This document shows positions 18,162-25,608 of a stretch of 37,410 nt of DNA, piece by piece. The position numbers and the translations under genes are program-made. The stretch comes from Lysobacter antibioticus HS124 (lineage in GTDB: Bacteria > Pseudomonadota > Gammaproteobacteria > Xanthomonadales > Xanthomonadaceae): contig NZ_HG424603.1 in the NCBI RefSeq assembly GCF_000336385.2, positions 1-37,410 of the forward strand. Direction: 5' to 3'. The notes beneath the pieces were generated by a model. It saw nothing but the letters and a program-made list of their open reading frames with translations. It was not told the origin of the DNA and did no database searches. Positions within the stretch are counted from its first letter, which is position 1. Each line of letters begins with the position of its first letter.

Positions 18162-18554
18162 ATGGACCGAACCACCGCCGGCTGCCTGTGCGGCCAAGTC
18201 CGCGTCGTCGCCACCGGCCGGCCCTACCGGGTCGGCCTGTGCCACTGCCTGGACTGCCGCAAACACCACGGCGCCCTGTTCCACGGCTCGGCGATCTTCC
18301 CCGCCGACGCGGTCAGCGTCGAAGGCGACACCCGCCACTACCGCAACCGCCACTTCTGCCCCAACTGCGGCTCGCCGGTATTCGGCCGCAGCGGCGACGA
18401 AGTCGAACTGAACCTCGGCGCCCTCGACGCGCCCGACCAATTCCAACCCACCTACGAACTGTGGACCGTGCGCCGCGAATCCTGGCTGCCGCCGTTTCCG
18501 CTGGCGCATAGTTACGAACGCAATCGCGAAAGTGCGGGGCGGTACGAGGACTAG
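18162..18554 (+). CDS. GFA/CENP-V family zinc protein
   Basis: The 130-aa protein belongs to the GFA (glutathione-dependent formaldehyde-activating, DUF636) family, a small zinc beta-fold. The start MDRTTAGCLCGQV has GAAGGAAG upstream. Zinc-type cysteines are C8 and C10 (GCLCG), C27, C29 and C32 (CHCLDC), and C66 and C69 (FCPNCGS). These match the two zinc-site layout of the family. Most GFA proteins lack a proven reaction, and the formaldehyde role of the founding member should not be assumed here. It is probably monocistronic; the 215-nt gap that follows holds nothing clear. Confidence 0.88.
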   Translation: MDRTTAGCLCGQVRVVATGRPYRVGLCHCLDCRKHHGALFHGSAIFPADAVSVEGDTRHYRNRHFCPNCGSPVFGRSGDEVELNLGALDAPDQFQPTYELWTVRRESWLPPFPLAHSYERNRESAGRYED

Positions 18555-18769
18555 ACCAAACAGGCGAGTTGGCACATTCGTCCACGCATCGCCAACGTCG
18601 AAACACGGCCTGACGCGGCACGACCGCAACCCACGGTTGCGAGTTTCGTTCGTTCAACGCGATCGATCGAACAATTTGCGCCGAAACCGCCGCGCAAGGC
18701 TTGCCAGCCGGCCCCGGGATAGGGGATTTTTATCCGGCCCCAATGCCCCGCTCAGGAAGAGGACACCGC

Positions 18770-19126
18770 ATGTGGCTATTCAAGGCCAAGCTGCCGCCCC
18801 CGGAAGTCCCGTCCAGCTTGCGCGAATTGCTCAAGGACTACCCGGGGCATGTCGAAAGCTTACAAACCGTCCTGAATGAATTCGCACAGCCGACGCCCCG
18901 AGCGCAGCCCTTGGACGAGGCCATCTGGGCACTTCAGAACCGGCTCGACTGTTTCCTTCAAGAGGCCGTTCGACAGCTGGAAGCCGCGCGGGCTGACCGA
19001 AACCCCGTGTTGTTCGACGAGGCCGAACGCGCAAGATCGACGATGGGCCGCGCGCTGTTGAGCTTCGACAGCGATCCCGACGGGCTTGGGCGTTACTTCA
19101 AGCTGCATAAGAAGGCATTCGAATGA
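18770..19126 (+). CDS. Putative antitoxin partner of zeta toxin
   Basis: The 118-aa soluble protein (start MWLFKAKLPPPEVPSSLREL) is preceded by AGGAAGAGG. It is predicted largely helical (LDEAIWALQNRLDCFLQEAVRQLEAAR) and is rich in charged residues, with no signal peptide or membrane segment. It is not recognisable as the classical epsilon or PezA antitoxin and has no helix-turn-helix I can identify. Its TGA overlaps the ATG of the zeta-type toxin gene by ATGA, the tight coupling typical of toxin-antitoxin operons, so an antitoxin or immunity role is inferred from position alone. Codon and base use are less GC-rich than in the neighbours, hinting at transfer. Confidence 0.7.
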   Translation: MWLFKAKLPPPEVPSSLRELLKDYPGHVESLQTVLNEFAQPTPRAQPLDEAIWALQNRLDCFLQEAVRQLEAARADRNPVLFDEAERARSTMGRALLSFDSDPDGLGRYFKLHKKAFE

Positions 19127-19935
19127 CCTCCCAAGAGCGCGTGTTGGACACAAGCATCGGCGAGATGATTTTCTGGGATCGGATCGTTCCCGATAGCGGC
19201 ATGGAGCAGGCCTCATCCCACTCCCAACCCCGGGCGATCTTCTTGGTGGGCCAGCCGGGCGCCGGGAAAAGCGCCCTGATAGGCATGGCGAAAGCAGAGT
19301 TGGGCAACGATCTGATCATGATCGACCCGGACAGGCTCCGCAGCTATTGGCCGGGTGTGCGCGAGCTGCGCAACGCGAGCCCATACAACTGGTCTCTCGA
19401 CACCGACCCTGATGTCGGTCTATGGGCCGCTGCCTTGCAAGAGGTGGCGGTTCGAGGCCGTAAGAACATCATCGTCGACACCACGTTGAGCGACGCGGAA
19501 AGCCTGCTCGACCAGATACGGTTACTGCAGTCCGAGCGCTACGAAGTTCAAGTCCGAGTCGTGGCCGTGCATAGATTGGAGAGTGAACTCGCCGTCGATG
19601 CGCGCTTCCTGAGTGGCTTCCTCAGGGACGGTCACGGTCTTTATCACCAAGAAACCTTGCGTAAGCAGTCCTACGAGAACATGCCAAGCAACCTGGACCG
19701 TGTGCGCGGCCAAGCAGAAATCCCGATCCGCATCTTCAATGGCGATGGCCTGGAGCTCTATGACGGCCGCATCAACCCAGTGCCGCCCGGAGCGGTGCTT
19801 GAGCAAGCGCGCGAGGCCCGGCTTGCCGATCCCAAAGTCACCAAGGCAGTGCATAGGGGGTTAAAAAAACAATCGGCCCTGCACCGAGACCTTCCCGAGA
19901 TACTTGCTCGCATGACCGAGCTGCCGATGCCATGA
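19123..19935 (+). CDS. Zeta-type toxin (P-loop kinase)
   Basis: The 270-aa protein has a zeta-toxin/polynucleotide-kinase-like P-loop fold. Zeta/PezT toxins phosphorylate UDP-N-acetylglucosamine and block peptidoglycan synthesis. Walker A is GQPGAGKS (43-50). The following strand DLIMIDPDRLRSYWPG supplies acidic residues (Asp68, Asp70) where zeta toxins carry their catalytic Asp and substrate-binding Arg. NIIVDTTLSDAES corresponds to the next conserved strand, and later Arg/Lys-rich helices could hold the phosphate-binding residues. It is coupled to the upstream small gene by a 4-nt overlap. Lower GC than the backbone suggests acquisition. The substrate is not provable from sequence; a kinase acting on another metabolite is possible. 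Confidence 0.82.
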   Translation: MTSQERVLDTSIGEMIFWDRIVPDSGMEQASSHSQPRAIFLVGQPGAGKSALIGMAKAELGNDLIMIDPDRLRSYWPGVRELRNASPYNWSLDTDPDVGLWAAALQEVAVRGRKNIIVDTTLSDAESLLDQIRLLQSERYEVQVRVVAVHRLESELAVDARFLSGFLRDGHGLYHQETLRKQSYENMPSNLDRVRGQAEIPIRIFNGDGLELYDGRINPVPPGAVLEQAREARLADPKVTKAVHRGLKKQSALHRDLPEILARMTELPMP

Positions 19936-20023
19936 CGTGGGAGTTTTGAAGTCGAACTGATTCCTTCCGAAGACATCCGCCTGGTTTTCAGCCAACCATT
20001 CGCGAACCTGGCCTCGGCGAGAG

Positions 20024-20239
20024 GTGCACCTCTACCGCGTCGGCCACTCAAATCCTGGGTCCGCCGCGCACCTCGCCAGCATGAAGACCGCCGACGCCCA
20101 GTCGACCCAGGTGGAAGAACGCTACCGCCAAGTAGAGACGACGCGGTTGGCGCAGAGCGAGCAGACGCAGCGAGAGCAGCAGGAGCAGGTGCGGAGTCAG
20201 GGTGTTGCGGGGCAGGGTGGGCCTAGGATGATGGCGTAA
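20024..20239 (+). pseudogene. Truncated XVIPCD effector C-terminus
   Basis: The frame encodes LYRVGHSNPGSAAHLASMK, then TADAQSTQVEERYRQVE and a Gln/Glu-rich tail ending GGPRMMA. This is the last third of an XVIPCD, the secretion tag of Xanthomonadales type IV effectors. It lines up with VFVVQGALDDPAHLRAHMKT...VATPVEASMQRLE in the intact effector at 25609-26982. There is no toxin domain and no proper start; the frame is closed by a stop at 19958. It begins 88 nt after the zeta-toxin stop, in a different frame. It is a remnant of an effector gene, possibly a former tail of the gene before it. Confidence 0.65.
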
Positions 20240-20289
20240 TGACGCCTCCGACATCCTTGAGGAAGGAGGCGGAGTGGCGCGGGTGCGAA

Positions 20290-20500
20290 AAGAAGAATGG
20301 CCGTGCTAACGGTTGGTTCAAAGGCATTGGCTGGATAATCGTCACTCTCCACAGTCATAAGCAAGTGACAAACGAGAGCGGCACCGGCTTGGCAGAACTG
20401 TATGTGCAGCGCGGACCTAGTCGAAACGCTAATGGCTTCTATCACAATGATGCGTAACACTTTGAATCTAGAAGAGTGCGATCCGGCGTGTAGCCAGGTA
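20290..20500 (+). pseudogene. Decayed fragment of a DUF3228 gene
   Basis: Two adjacent frames together resemble the C-terminal half of the DUF3228 protein encoded at 17519-18076. GWFKGIG and IIVTLHSHKQVTNESGTG correspond to RWFEGLD and LIVILYSREQLAKEGTAI. After a frameshift near 20400, VETLMASITMMRNTLNLEE corresponds to VETPMAPITMMRNALGVEE. The N-terminal half and any start are missing. The fragment is AT-richer than the intact gene, as expected for old decay or for a copy from a lower-GC donor. Confidence 0.7.
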
Positions 20501-20672
20501 GCGGATCTTGTGTGGCATCGAATTCAAGCAGTGCCAATTTGGCTGAGTAGGAGTTTGTGCAAGGCTCTGGTTGCGCCTTTAGCAGTATAGGCGGAGCGAA
20601 AAGGATGGGCACGTCTAGCAAAAATGGCCTGAAATCTATTCAGTCGTCGAATGGGTTGTCTACAATCAGCCT

Positions 20673-20746
20673 GAGGTCACTTGCTAAAGCGGTGATGTGA
20701 CAGAGGTCACTCCGTCAGATCTCGTAGAGTAGGTGCTACGACTCTA
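20673..20746 (+). promoter_or_regulatory. Direct and inverted repeats upstream of nuclease-ATPase gene
   Basis: GAGGTCACT occurs twice, at 20673-20681 and 20703-20711, 30 bp apart, about three helical turns. Just after are overlapping inverted repeats: TCGTAG/CTACGA (20722-20741) and TAGAGT/ACTCTA (20725-20746). A TACAAT hexamer lies at 20661-20666. These could be a promoter with operator sites for the gene at 20840, but no regulator is encoded next to it. The rest of the 19936-20839 gap holds only the two fragments listed above. Confidence 0.35.
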
Positions 20747-20839
20747 ACGGGAGGGGCGAGGATCACTCAGTGCCGTGCAGGCGGAACGTCGACGATGCTT
20801 TATTTGATTTGTATTTGATGACTGAATTGGGGGCGGCAA

Positions 20840-23236
20840 ATGGCTGATTTTGAATCTGGTCGTTTAGCATTAGATCGTATGATTTCAGAGTTTGGAGCCT
20901 TGACTGAAATCAACGAGTCCGATACTCGATTGAAGCTAATCAACGCCCTTCTATTCGAAGTGCTGGGATGGTCGTTGCGAGATTCTGTTACTGAGCGTCA
21001 CGGTCCAGATGGCTACTCTGATTATGAGTGTGGCAATCCTGTTCGTTTGCTTGTAGAGGCAAAGAAGACTGAGGTCGCTTTTGAATTGCCCGCCGGCTGG
21101 GAGCGGGCAACAGCTCCTATTGAACTGCTATGTCGTGAAAACTCTGGAATTAAAGCTGCTATTGAACAGGCAATGAATTACTGTTTAACGCGTGGCATTC
21201 CATATGGAGCGGTAATTAACGGACATCAGGTCATTGCATTCGTGGGGAGCCGGAAGGATGCCGTGCCCCCCTTGAAGGGGCGTGCATTGGTTTTTTCATC
21301 GCTTAATGATATGAGCGAGAGGTTTAGTGAGCTTTGGGATGCGCTCTCGCCCGCCGGTACCGCTGAAAGCAGTCTTGATAGGGTTCTGAATGCTGACGTG
21401 TTGCCGCTGCCTCCGGAGAAATTAGCTCAAAGACTTATTGATTACCCGGGGCATAAGAATAGAAACCCGACTTCTGCTGAAATGCAGATTCTTGGGGGTA
21501 TATTTCTTGAGGATCTCGCTAAAGAGCCGGCTCTCGAGGAGCGCTTTCTTGAAGAGACCTACTGCAAGAGTGGTGCGCTTTCACAGTATGCGTTGGTTAG
21601 TAAGGATTTATTGAAATCTAGATATTCTCAGTTTTTTGAAAAAGAAGCTGGAGTTACTGCGTCGCCAGCGACGACTAAAAAGGGTTTGTCTCCAGATGTC
21701 ATAGCTAATATCGGTGCTGCTGCTGTCAGTCGCCGACCTATATTGCTTGTGGGGGATATAGGTGTAGGGAAGTCTATGTTCATTCGGCGTCTGATTAAAG
21801 TCGATGCAAAAGATGAGCTCTCGAGGGCAATAGTTTTATATATTGATTTTGGCTCTAAGCCATCAGTTGCTGAAGATCTCGGTTCTTATGTGGCTCACGA
21901 AATTGTCAGGCAGATCCGTGTTAATACGGGTCTCGACGTGTATGAGGATTCTTTTGTAAGGGGCGTTTATAATAGGAGGCTGGAGGATTTTTCCCGGGGA
22001 ATCTTCGGCGCATTAAAAAAGATCGATTCCACTGCATATCTCATAAAGGAGATTGAGTTTCTTTCTGAGCTCGTATCGAATCGTGATGAGCATTTGAAAG
22101 AGGTGCTGTCTCACATATCTAAAGGGCAAAAGCGTCAGATAGTTATTTTTCTTGACAACGTTGATCAGCGCCCGATCGAGTTTCAAGAGCAGGTTTTTCT
22201 AATTAGTCAAACTATGGCCTCAGAATGGCCTCTAACTGCTTTTTTGGCTTTGCGCCCCGAAACATTTTCTGAATCTAAGGTGCGCGGGTTCATAGCTGCA
22301 TATCAACCTCGGGTCTTCACGATAGACCCGCCCCGGGTCGATCAGGTGTTAGTCAAACGCCTTGATTTTGCTTTAGAGTCTCTTCGGGATAAGGGAATCG
22401 TTAATTCATTGCCATTTGGGGCTGAATTCTCGTCTTCCAAGCTTCTCGACTATATGCAGATGATTCGTGATGCTTTGCATCGAGGGGATGCATTGGTTGA
22501 GATGATTGATAACATGTGCTCGGGAAATGTAAGGGATGCACTTGGGTTTTTGACTTCTTTCGTCGGAAGCGGGCATGTGGATTCAAAGAAGATCCTTGAT
22601 GCCGTGGAGAAATATGGGCAATATAGATTGCCATTACATGAGTTTCTAAGGGCTGTTATTCTAGGGGATCATGAGTACTACGATCCTTCTGAATCTCCTT
22701 TTGTTAATATTTTTGATATTTCATCTAATAGCCCTGATGAGCATTTTCTTTTATCGGCGCTTGTTTCTTTCGTTGATCGGCAGGGGCAGGTTGGAGGTTC
22801 GGAGGGATATGTTGAGAAGGATCAGGTATACAGAGCGTTGCAAGAGGCTGGATACCACCCAAATCAAATCCGGGTAGCTCTTGGTCGATGTATGGATAAA
22901 GGGCTTGTTACAACGCCTGTGCGCCTTAGGGGTGGTGCAGGTTCGCGACTTTGTGTTAGTGCTGCGGGGGTTTATACAATCAAGCGTCTTCCAGATATGC
23001 TGGCTTATGTAGATGCGGTGATTGTCGATGTTCCTATTACCGATTCTATGTTTCGCGGGCGAATTCTAGATGCTAAGTCAATGGATGAGCGTCTAGAAAG
23101 GGCTGATATATTTTTGAATTATCTGGATCAATGTTGGTCATCTGTTGCTCCTAGATTGAATCGAATTTATGAGTGGGTGCCTCACGCTACAGCTTGTAGA
23201 GCGGATATTGCTCGGATACGCACTAGGCTGGTCTAG
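20840..23236 (+). CDS. PD-(D/E)XK nuclease-like / P-loop NTPase, putative phage defence
   Basis: The 798-aa protein combines two modules. Residues 1-150 resemble the N-terminal nuclease domain of type I restriction HsdR: E26 in NESDTRLKLI, LLFEVLGW, D61 in SDYEC, E73-A-K75 in LLVEAKK, and a QxxxY-type motif (EQAMNYCLTRGIPYGAVINGHQVIAF). From about 285 is a P-loop NTPase with Walker A GDIGVGKS (305-312) and Walker B IVIFLDNVD (434-442), a layout like STAND/AAA-type NTPases. The C-terminal part (about 670-740) looks like a winged helix (EKDQVYRALQEAGYHPNQIRVALGRCMDKGLV). There is no methylase or specificity subunit nearby. The gene is strikingly AT-rich with different codon use, so it is probably acquired. 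The defence role is inferred from architecture and context. Confidence 0.8.
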   Translation: MADFESGRLALDRMISEFGALTEINESDTRLKLINALLFEVLGWSLRDSVTERHGPDGYSDYECGNPVRLLVEAKKTEVAFELPAGWERATAPIELLCRENSGIKAAIEQAMNYCLTRGIPYGAVINGHQVIAFVGSRKDAVPPLKGRALVFSSLNDMSERFSELWDALSPAGTAESSLDRVLNADVLPLPPEKLAQRLIDYPGHKNRNPTSAEMQILGGIFLEDLAKEPALEERFLEETYCKSGALSQYALVSKDLLKSRYSQFFEKEAGVTASPATTKKGLSPDVIANIGAAAVSRRPILLVGDIGVGKSMFIRRLIKVDAKDELSRAIVLYIDFGSKPSVAEDLGSYVAHEIVRQIRVNTGLDVYEDSFVRGVYNRRLEDFSRGIFGALKKIDSTAYLIKEIEFLSELVSNRDEHLKEVLSHISKGQKRQIVIFLDNVDQRPIEFQEQVFLISQTMASEWPLTAFLALRPETFSESKVRGFIAAYQPRVFTIDPPRVDQVLVKRLDFALESLRDKGIVNSLPFGAEFSSSKLLDYMQMIRDALHRGDALVEMIDNMCSGNVRDALGFLTSFVGSGHVDSKKILDAVEKYGQYRLPLHEFLRAVILGDHEYYDPSESPFVNIFDISSNSPDEHFLLSALVSFVDRQGQVGGSEGYVEKDQVYRALQEAGYHPNQIRVALGRCMDKGLVTTPVRLRGGAGSRLCVSAAGVYTIKRLPDMLAYVDAVIVDVPITDSMFRGRILDAKSMDERLERADIFLNYLDQCWSSVAPRLNRIYEWVPHATACRADIARIRTRLV

Positions 23237-23388
23237 TTGGCGTAGAGAGAAAAGTGCTTTTTATGGAAAGCTGGCGGCTCATTTTTTCAATTTGCATCCG
23301 GGCTAGCCGAGCCGATTTCGTCACCTTCTGGACGGGCGACGCGTTCAGTTTTGGCCTCTTTGATGCAGGCCGCGCGCGCTCTCTCTTT

Positions 23389-23640
23389 GTGCGGTAGTTC
23401 TTCGTTCTAGACGATTAATCCGTGATCCGAGCAAATGCCAGTTCGCTCGGTGGGATTTCGCAATGGCAAGCCGCGCCATCATCGTTGCAGGCGTAACCCG
23501 GCCTAGCGAGTGAATAAATTCTGAGCCGTGTCGGTGTTCGACCCAAGCGTGGCCGCAGCGCATAGCCACGGCCGCAGAACGACGAAGCCGAGCCACATCA
23601 GAAGTTTGCGACGCACGTCGTCGATTTCGCCGTACTTTAT
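23389..23640 (+). pseudogene. Decayed 5' copy of the NAD(P)-binding oxidoreductase gene
   Basis: DNA from 23389 onward matches DNA from 23974 onward at an offset of about 585 nt. The match includes the upstream region (GTGCGGTAGT..., TCTAGACG) and the start (ATGGCAAGCCGC at 23463 against ATGCCAAGCCGC at 24048). Shared coding segments include ATCATCGTTGCAGGCG, GACCCAAGCGTGGCCGC and GTCGTCGATTTCGCC. The copy has deletions and frame disruption: the frame from 23463 meets TGA after about 16 codons, and only the first ~60 codons of the gene are represented. Confidence 0.75.
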
Positions 23641-23710
23641 TCTGAATATTCTAGTTTTGGATATTGCAGCCGCGCTTGTAGCTTTGCCCTATCGAAAGAG
23701 GTGCGCCGAT

Positions 23711-23953
23711 ATGCAAAGTACAAACCCCGTTGCTCACCCCACGTCCTGCTGCTGCTCACTACCGGCAGGCGCCCTCCAAGTACTCACCCAAACCCGCGAC
23801 CAGTTGCGGTTACTCGCCCAGCTAACTGAGCCACACGGAGAGGGCGGCCCCGATGTGGTCTACCTCTCGGCACAGGCGCTAGCCGACTGCTTTGATCGTC
23901 TGGCCGACGATTTGGAACGGATAGTTGAGGCTGTCAGCCCATCCAGGGTATAG
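23711..23953 (+). CDS. Small hypothetical protein
   Basis: The 80-aa product starts at MQSTNPVAHPTSCCCSLPAGALQVLTQ, with AGAGG about 9 nt upstream. Three adjacent cysteines (CCC) precede a helical stretch ALQVLTQTRDQLRLLAQLTEP, and the C-terminus DCFDRLADDLERIVEAV is also helical. No signal peptide or membrane segment is visible, and I do not recognise a family. It lies between the decayed and intact copies of the oxidoreductase gene. GC is back near the chromosomal level, marking the right end of the AT-rich insert. Confidence 0.6.
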   Translation: MQSTNPVAHPTSCCCSLPAGALQVLTQTRDQLRLLAQLTEPHGEGGPDVVYLSAQALADCFDRLADDLERIVEAVSPSRV

Positions 23954-24047
23954 CGTGTTCCGCCCTCGGTGAGTGCGGTAGTCCGTCGCTCTAGACGGCC
24001 AAGCCGATACCTGAGCAGCATCCCAACTCGCTCGATGGGAGTTCGCA

Positions 24048-24692
24048 ATGCCAAGCCGCATCGTCATCGTTGCAGGCGCAACCGGCCTCGTGGGCAGGGA
24101 ACTTCTGTCCGGGCTGCTGGCGGACCCGAGCGTAGCCGCTGTGCACAGCCTCGGCCGCAGAGTGCCGGCGGAGCAGCATCCCAAGCTGACGGCGCATGTC
24201 GTCGACTTCGCCGCGCTGCCTGATCTGCCACACGCGGACGAGGTGTATCTGGCGTTGGGCACGACGATCAAGGTCGCCGGCAGCCAGGCGGCGTTTCGTG
24301 CCGTCGACTACGACGCCAACCTGGCGGTGGCGACGGCGGCGTTGGCCGCGGGCGCCAAACGGGTCGGCTTGGTCAGCGCGATGGGCGCCGATTCCAAGTC
24401 GAAGGTCTTCTACAGCCGGGTAAAAGGCGAACTGGAGGACGCCTTGGCGGCGATGCCGTTCGAGGGCATGGTCTTCGCGCGTCCATCGTTGCTGGTCGGG
24501 GACCGCGAAGTGCTCGGGCAACCGACCCGGCAGGGTGAGGTGCTGGGGTCCGTACTCGGCAAGGTGGCGGGGTTCCTGATCCCGGCGAACTACAAACCCA
24601 TCGACGCGTCGGCGGTGGCCTCGGCTCTGCTGTCCGCGGTTCCGTCGGCCCAAGGCCGTACGGTCCTGCTGTCCGGTGCGATGCGGCGGTAG
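24048..24692 (+). CDS. NAD(P)-binding Rossmann oxidoreductase (atypical SDR)
   Basis: The 214-aa protein has an N-terminal dinucleotide motif, IVIVAGATGLVGREL (GATGLVG at 10-16), the atypical SDR / NAD(P)H-binding layout. VYLALGTTIKVAGSQAAFRAVDYDANL and VGLVSAMGADSKSKVFYSRVKGELED follow, the latter holding a YxxxK pair (YSRVK). ARPSLLVGDRE and a short C-terminal domain end the protein. Its length and motifs resemble the TIP30/HTATIP2-like group. The substrate is unknown. The frame covers the family length without breaks, so this is the working copy, in contrast to the remnant at 23389-23640. Confidence 0.85.
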   Translation: MPSRIVIVAGATGLVGRELLSGLLADPSVAAVHSLGRRVPAEQHPKLTAHVVDFAALPDLPHADEVYLALGTTIKVAGSQAAFRAVDYDANLAVATAALAAGAKRVGLVSAMGADSKSKVFYSRVKGELEDALAAMPFEGMVFARPSLLVGDREVLGQPTRQGEVLGSVLGKVAGFLIPANYKPIDASAVASALLSAVPSAQGRTVLLSGAMRR

Positions 24693-24827
24693 GCGCATCG
24701 ACCGCCCCGAGTTCGCCATGAAAGCATTGCGGCGGAGTCGCTTTATTCGTCGGCGGCGTTGCGCCGTATAGCTGCGCAGGCGGTTGCTGCTGTGCTGCGT
24801 GCCAACCAGGGGAGTGGTGGGCCGCGG

Positions 24828-25523
24828 TTACTTGGGCTGCTTGCAGCCCAGCTCTGCCATCGCCTGCGTTGGATGGGTCCGCGTCAGCTCGAAGACCGTA
24901 AACCCCGCAGTGTACTTGCCGCCATCCTGCTGGCTGGCCCGCGCATAGACGATGTCGCGACCGGGAATCGACAGCTCGAAGAACGCACCAGGGCCGGCGC
25001 CTTCGTCGAACGGGGCCGGGGCGCATTGGTCGGCGATCATGACGAGCTGGGCGGCGGCACCGAGCTGATTGCGCAGAATGGCCACGTAATCGTCGGAGTA
25101 GAACGGCTTGCTGATCGCGACGGTGCCGACGTCGGTCTGCGAGCCGATCAGGGTCAGGGTGGACTGACCCTCGTTGCGCCGCACGGTGCCGTGCTCCATT
25201 CCCGGGAGGCCGTTGGGGACGTCTTCGTCGGCGAAGCCGCGCAGCAGAACGGTGCCCTGGCGGAAATAGACGCCGGGGCCGCGCGCGACCGGCGCCGGGT
25301 CGGTCCAGGTGATCTGGGGCAGGGCGGCGTAGGCGTTCCAGTCGCGGCCTCGGTCGCTGGCGAATACGCGGGCGACGGCGAGCAGGGCGCTCGGTTCGGC
25401 GGGCGTCGATTGGCCAGTGTGGGCTGGGGGGCTTGAGCGCGGTTCGCCGCCTTGATCGCTGGGGTGACATGCGACTAGGCCCAGCACGACGGCAGCTGCA
25501 ATGCCGGGGTATTTGCGGTTCAT
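24828..25523 (-). CDS. Lipoprotein, candidate second immunity protein
   Basis: The 231-aa product starts MNRKYPGIAAAVVLGLVAC, a signal peptide with lipobox L-V-A-C, followed by a Pro/Ser/Gly-rich linker. The globular part (about 45-228) contains TWTDPAPVARGPGVYFRQG, NEGQSTLTLIGSQTDVGTVAISKPFYSDDYVAILRNQLG and a Cys pair that could form a disulfide. No enzyme motif is seen. A GTG four codons upstream is an alternative start; neither has a good ribosome site. It lies 85 nt downstream of the XVIPCD effector on the same strand. Lipoproteins next to XVIPCD effectors are usually their immunity proteins (X-Tfi), so that role is inferred from position. Confidence 0.75.
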   Translation of the reverse strand: MNRKYPGIAAAVVLGLVACHPSDQGGEPRSSPPAHTGQSTPAEPSALLAVARVFASDRGRDWNAYAALPQITWTDPAPVARGPGVYFRQGTVLLRGFADEDVPNGLPGMEHGTVRRNEGQSTLTLIGSQTDVGTVAISKPFYSDDYVAILRNQLGAAAQLVMIADQCAPAPFDEGAGPGAFFELSIPGRDIVYARASQQDGGKYTAGFTVFELTRTHPTQAMAELGCKQPK

Positions 25524-25608
25524 GCTATGGCCCACTGGCGGTTGTACGTGTTGAAGTCATGGGCGACCGTGGCGAAGCGCCCCGCATCGTTGCGTATGCT
25601 GCCATCGA

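Noticed and set aside
20239-20457. Intact small gene of about 72 codons
   Set aside because: Part of it matches one frame of the DUF3228 ghost and continues in a neighbouring frame, so it is a broken copy and not a separate gene.
22401-22877. Small open frames overlapping the nuclease-NTPase gene on both strands
   Set aside because: They sit inside an intact 798-codon gene and show no independent start signals.
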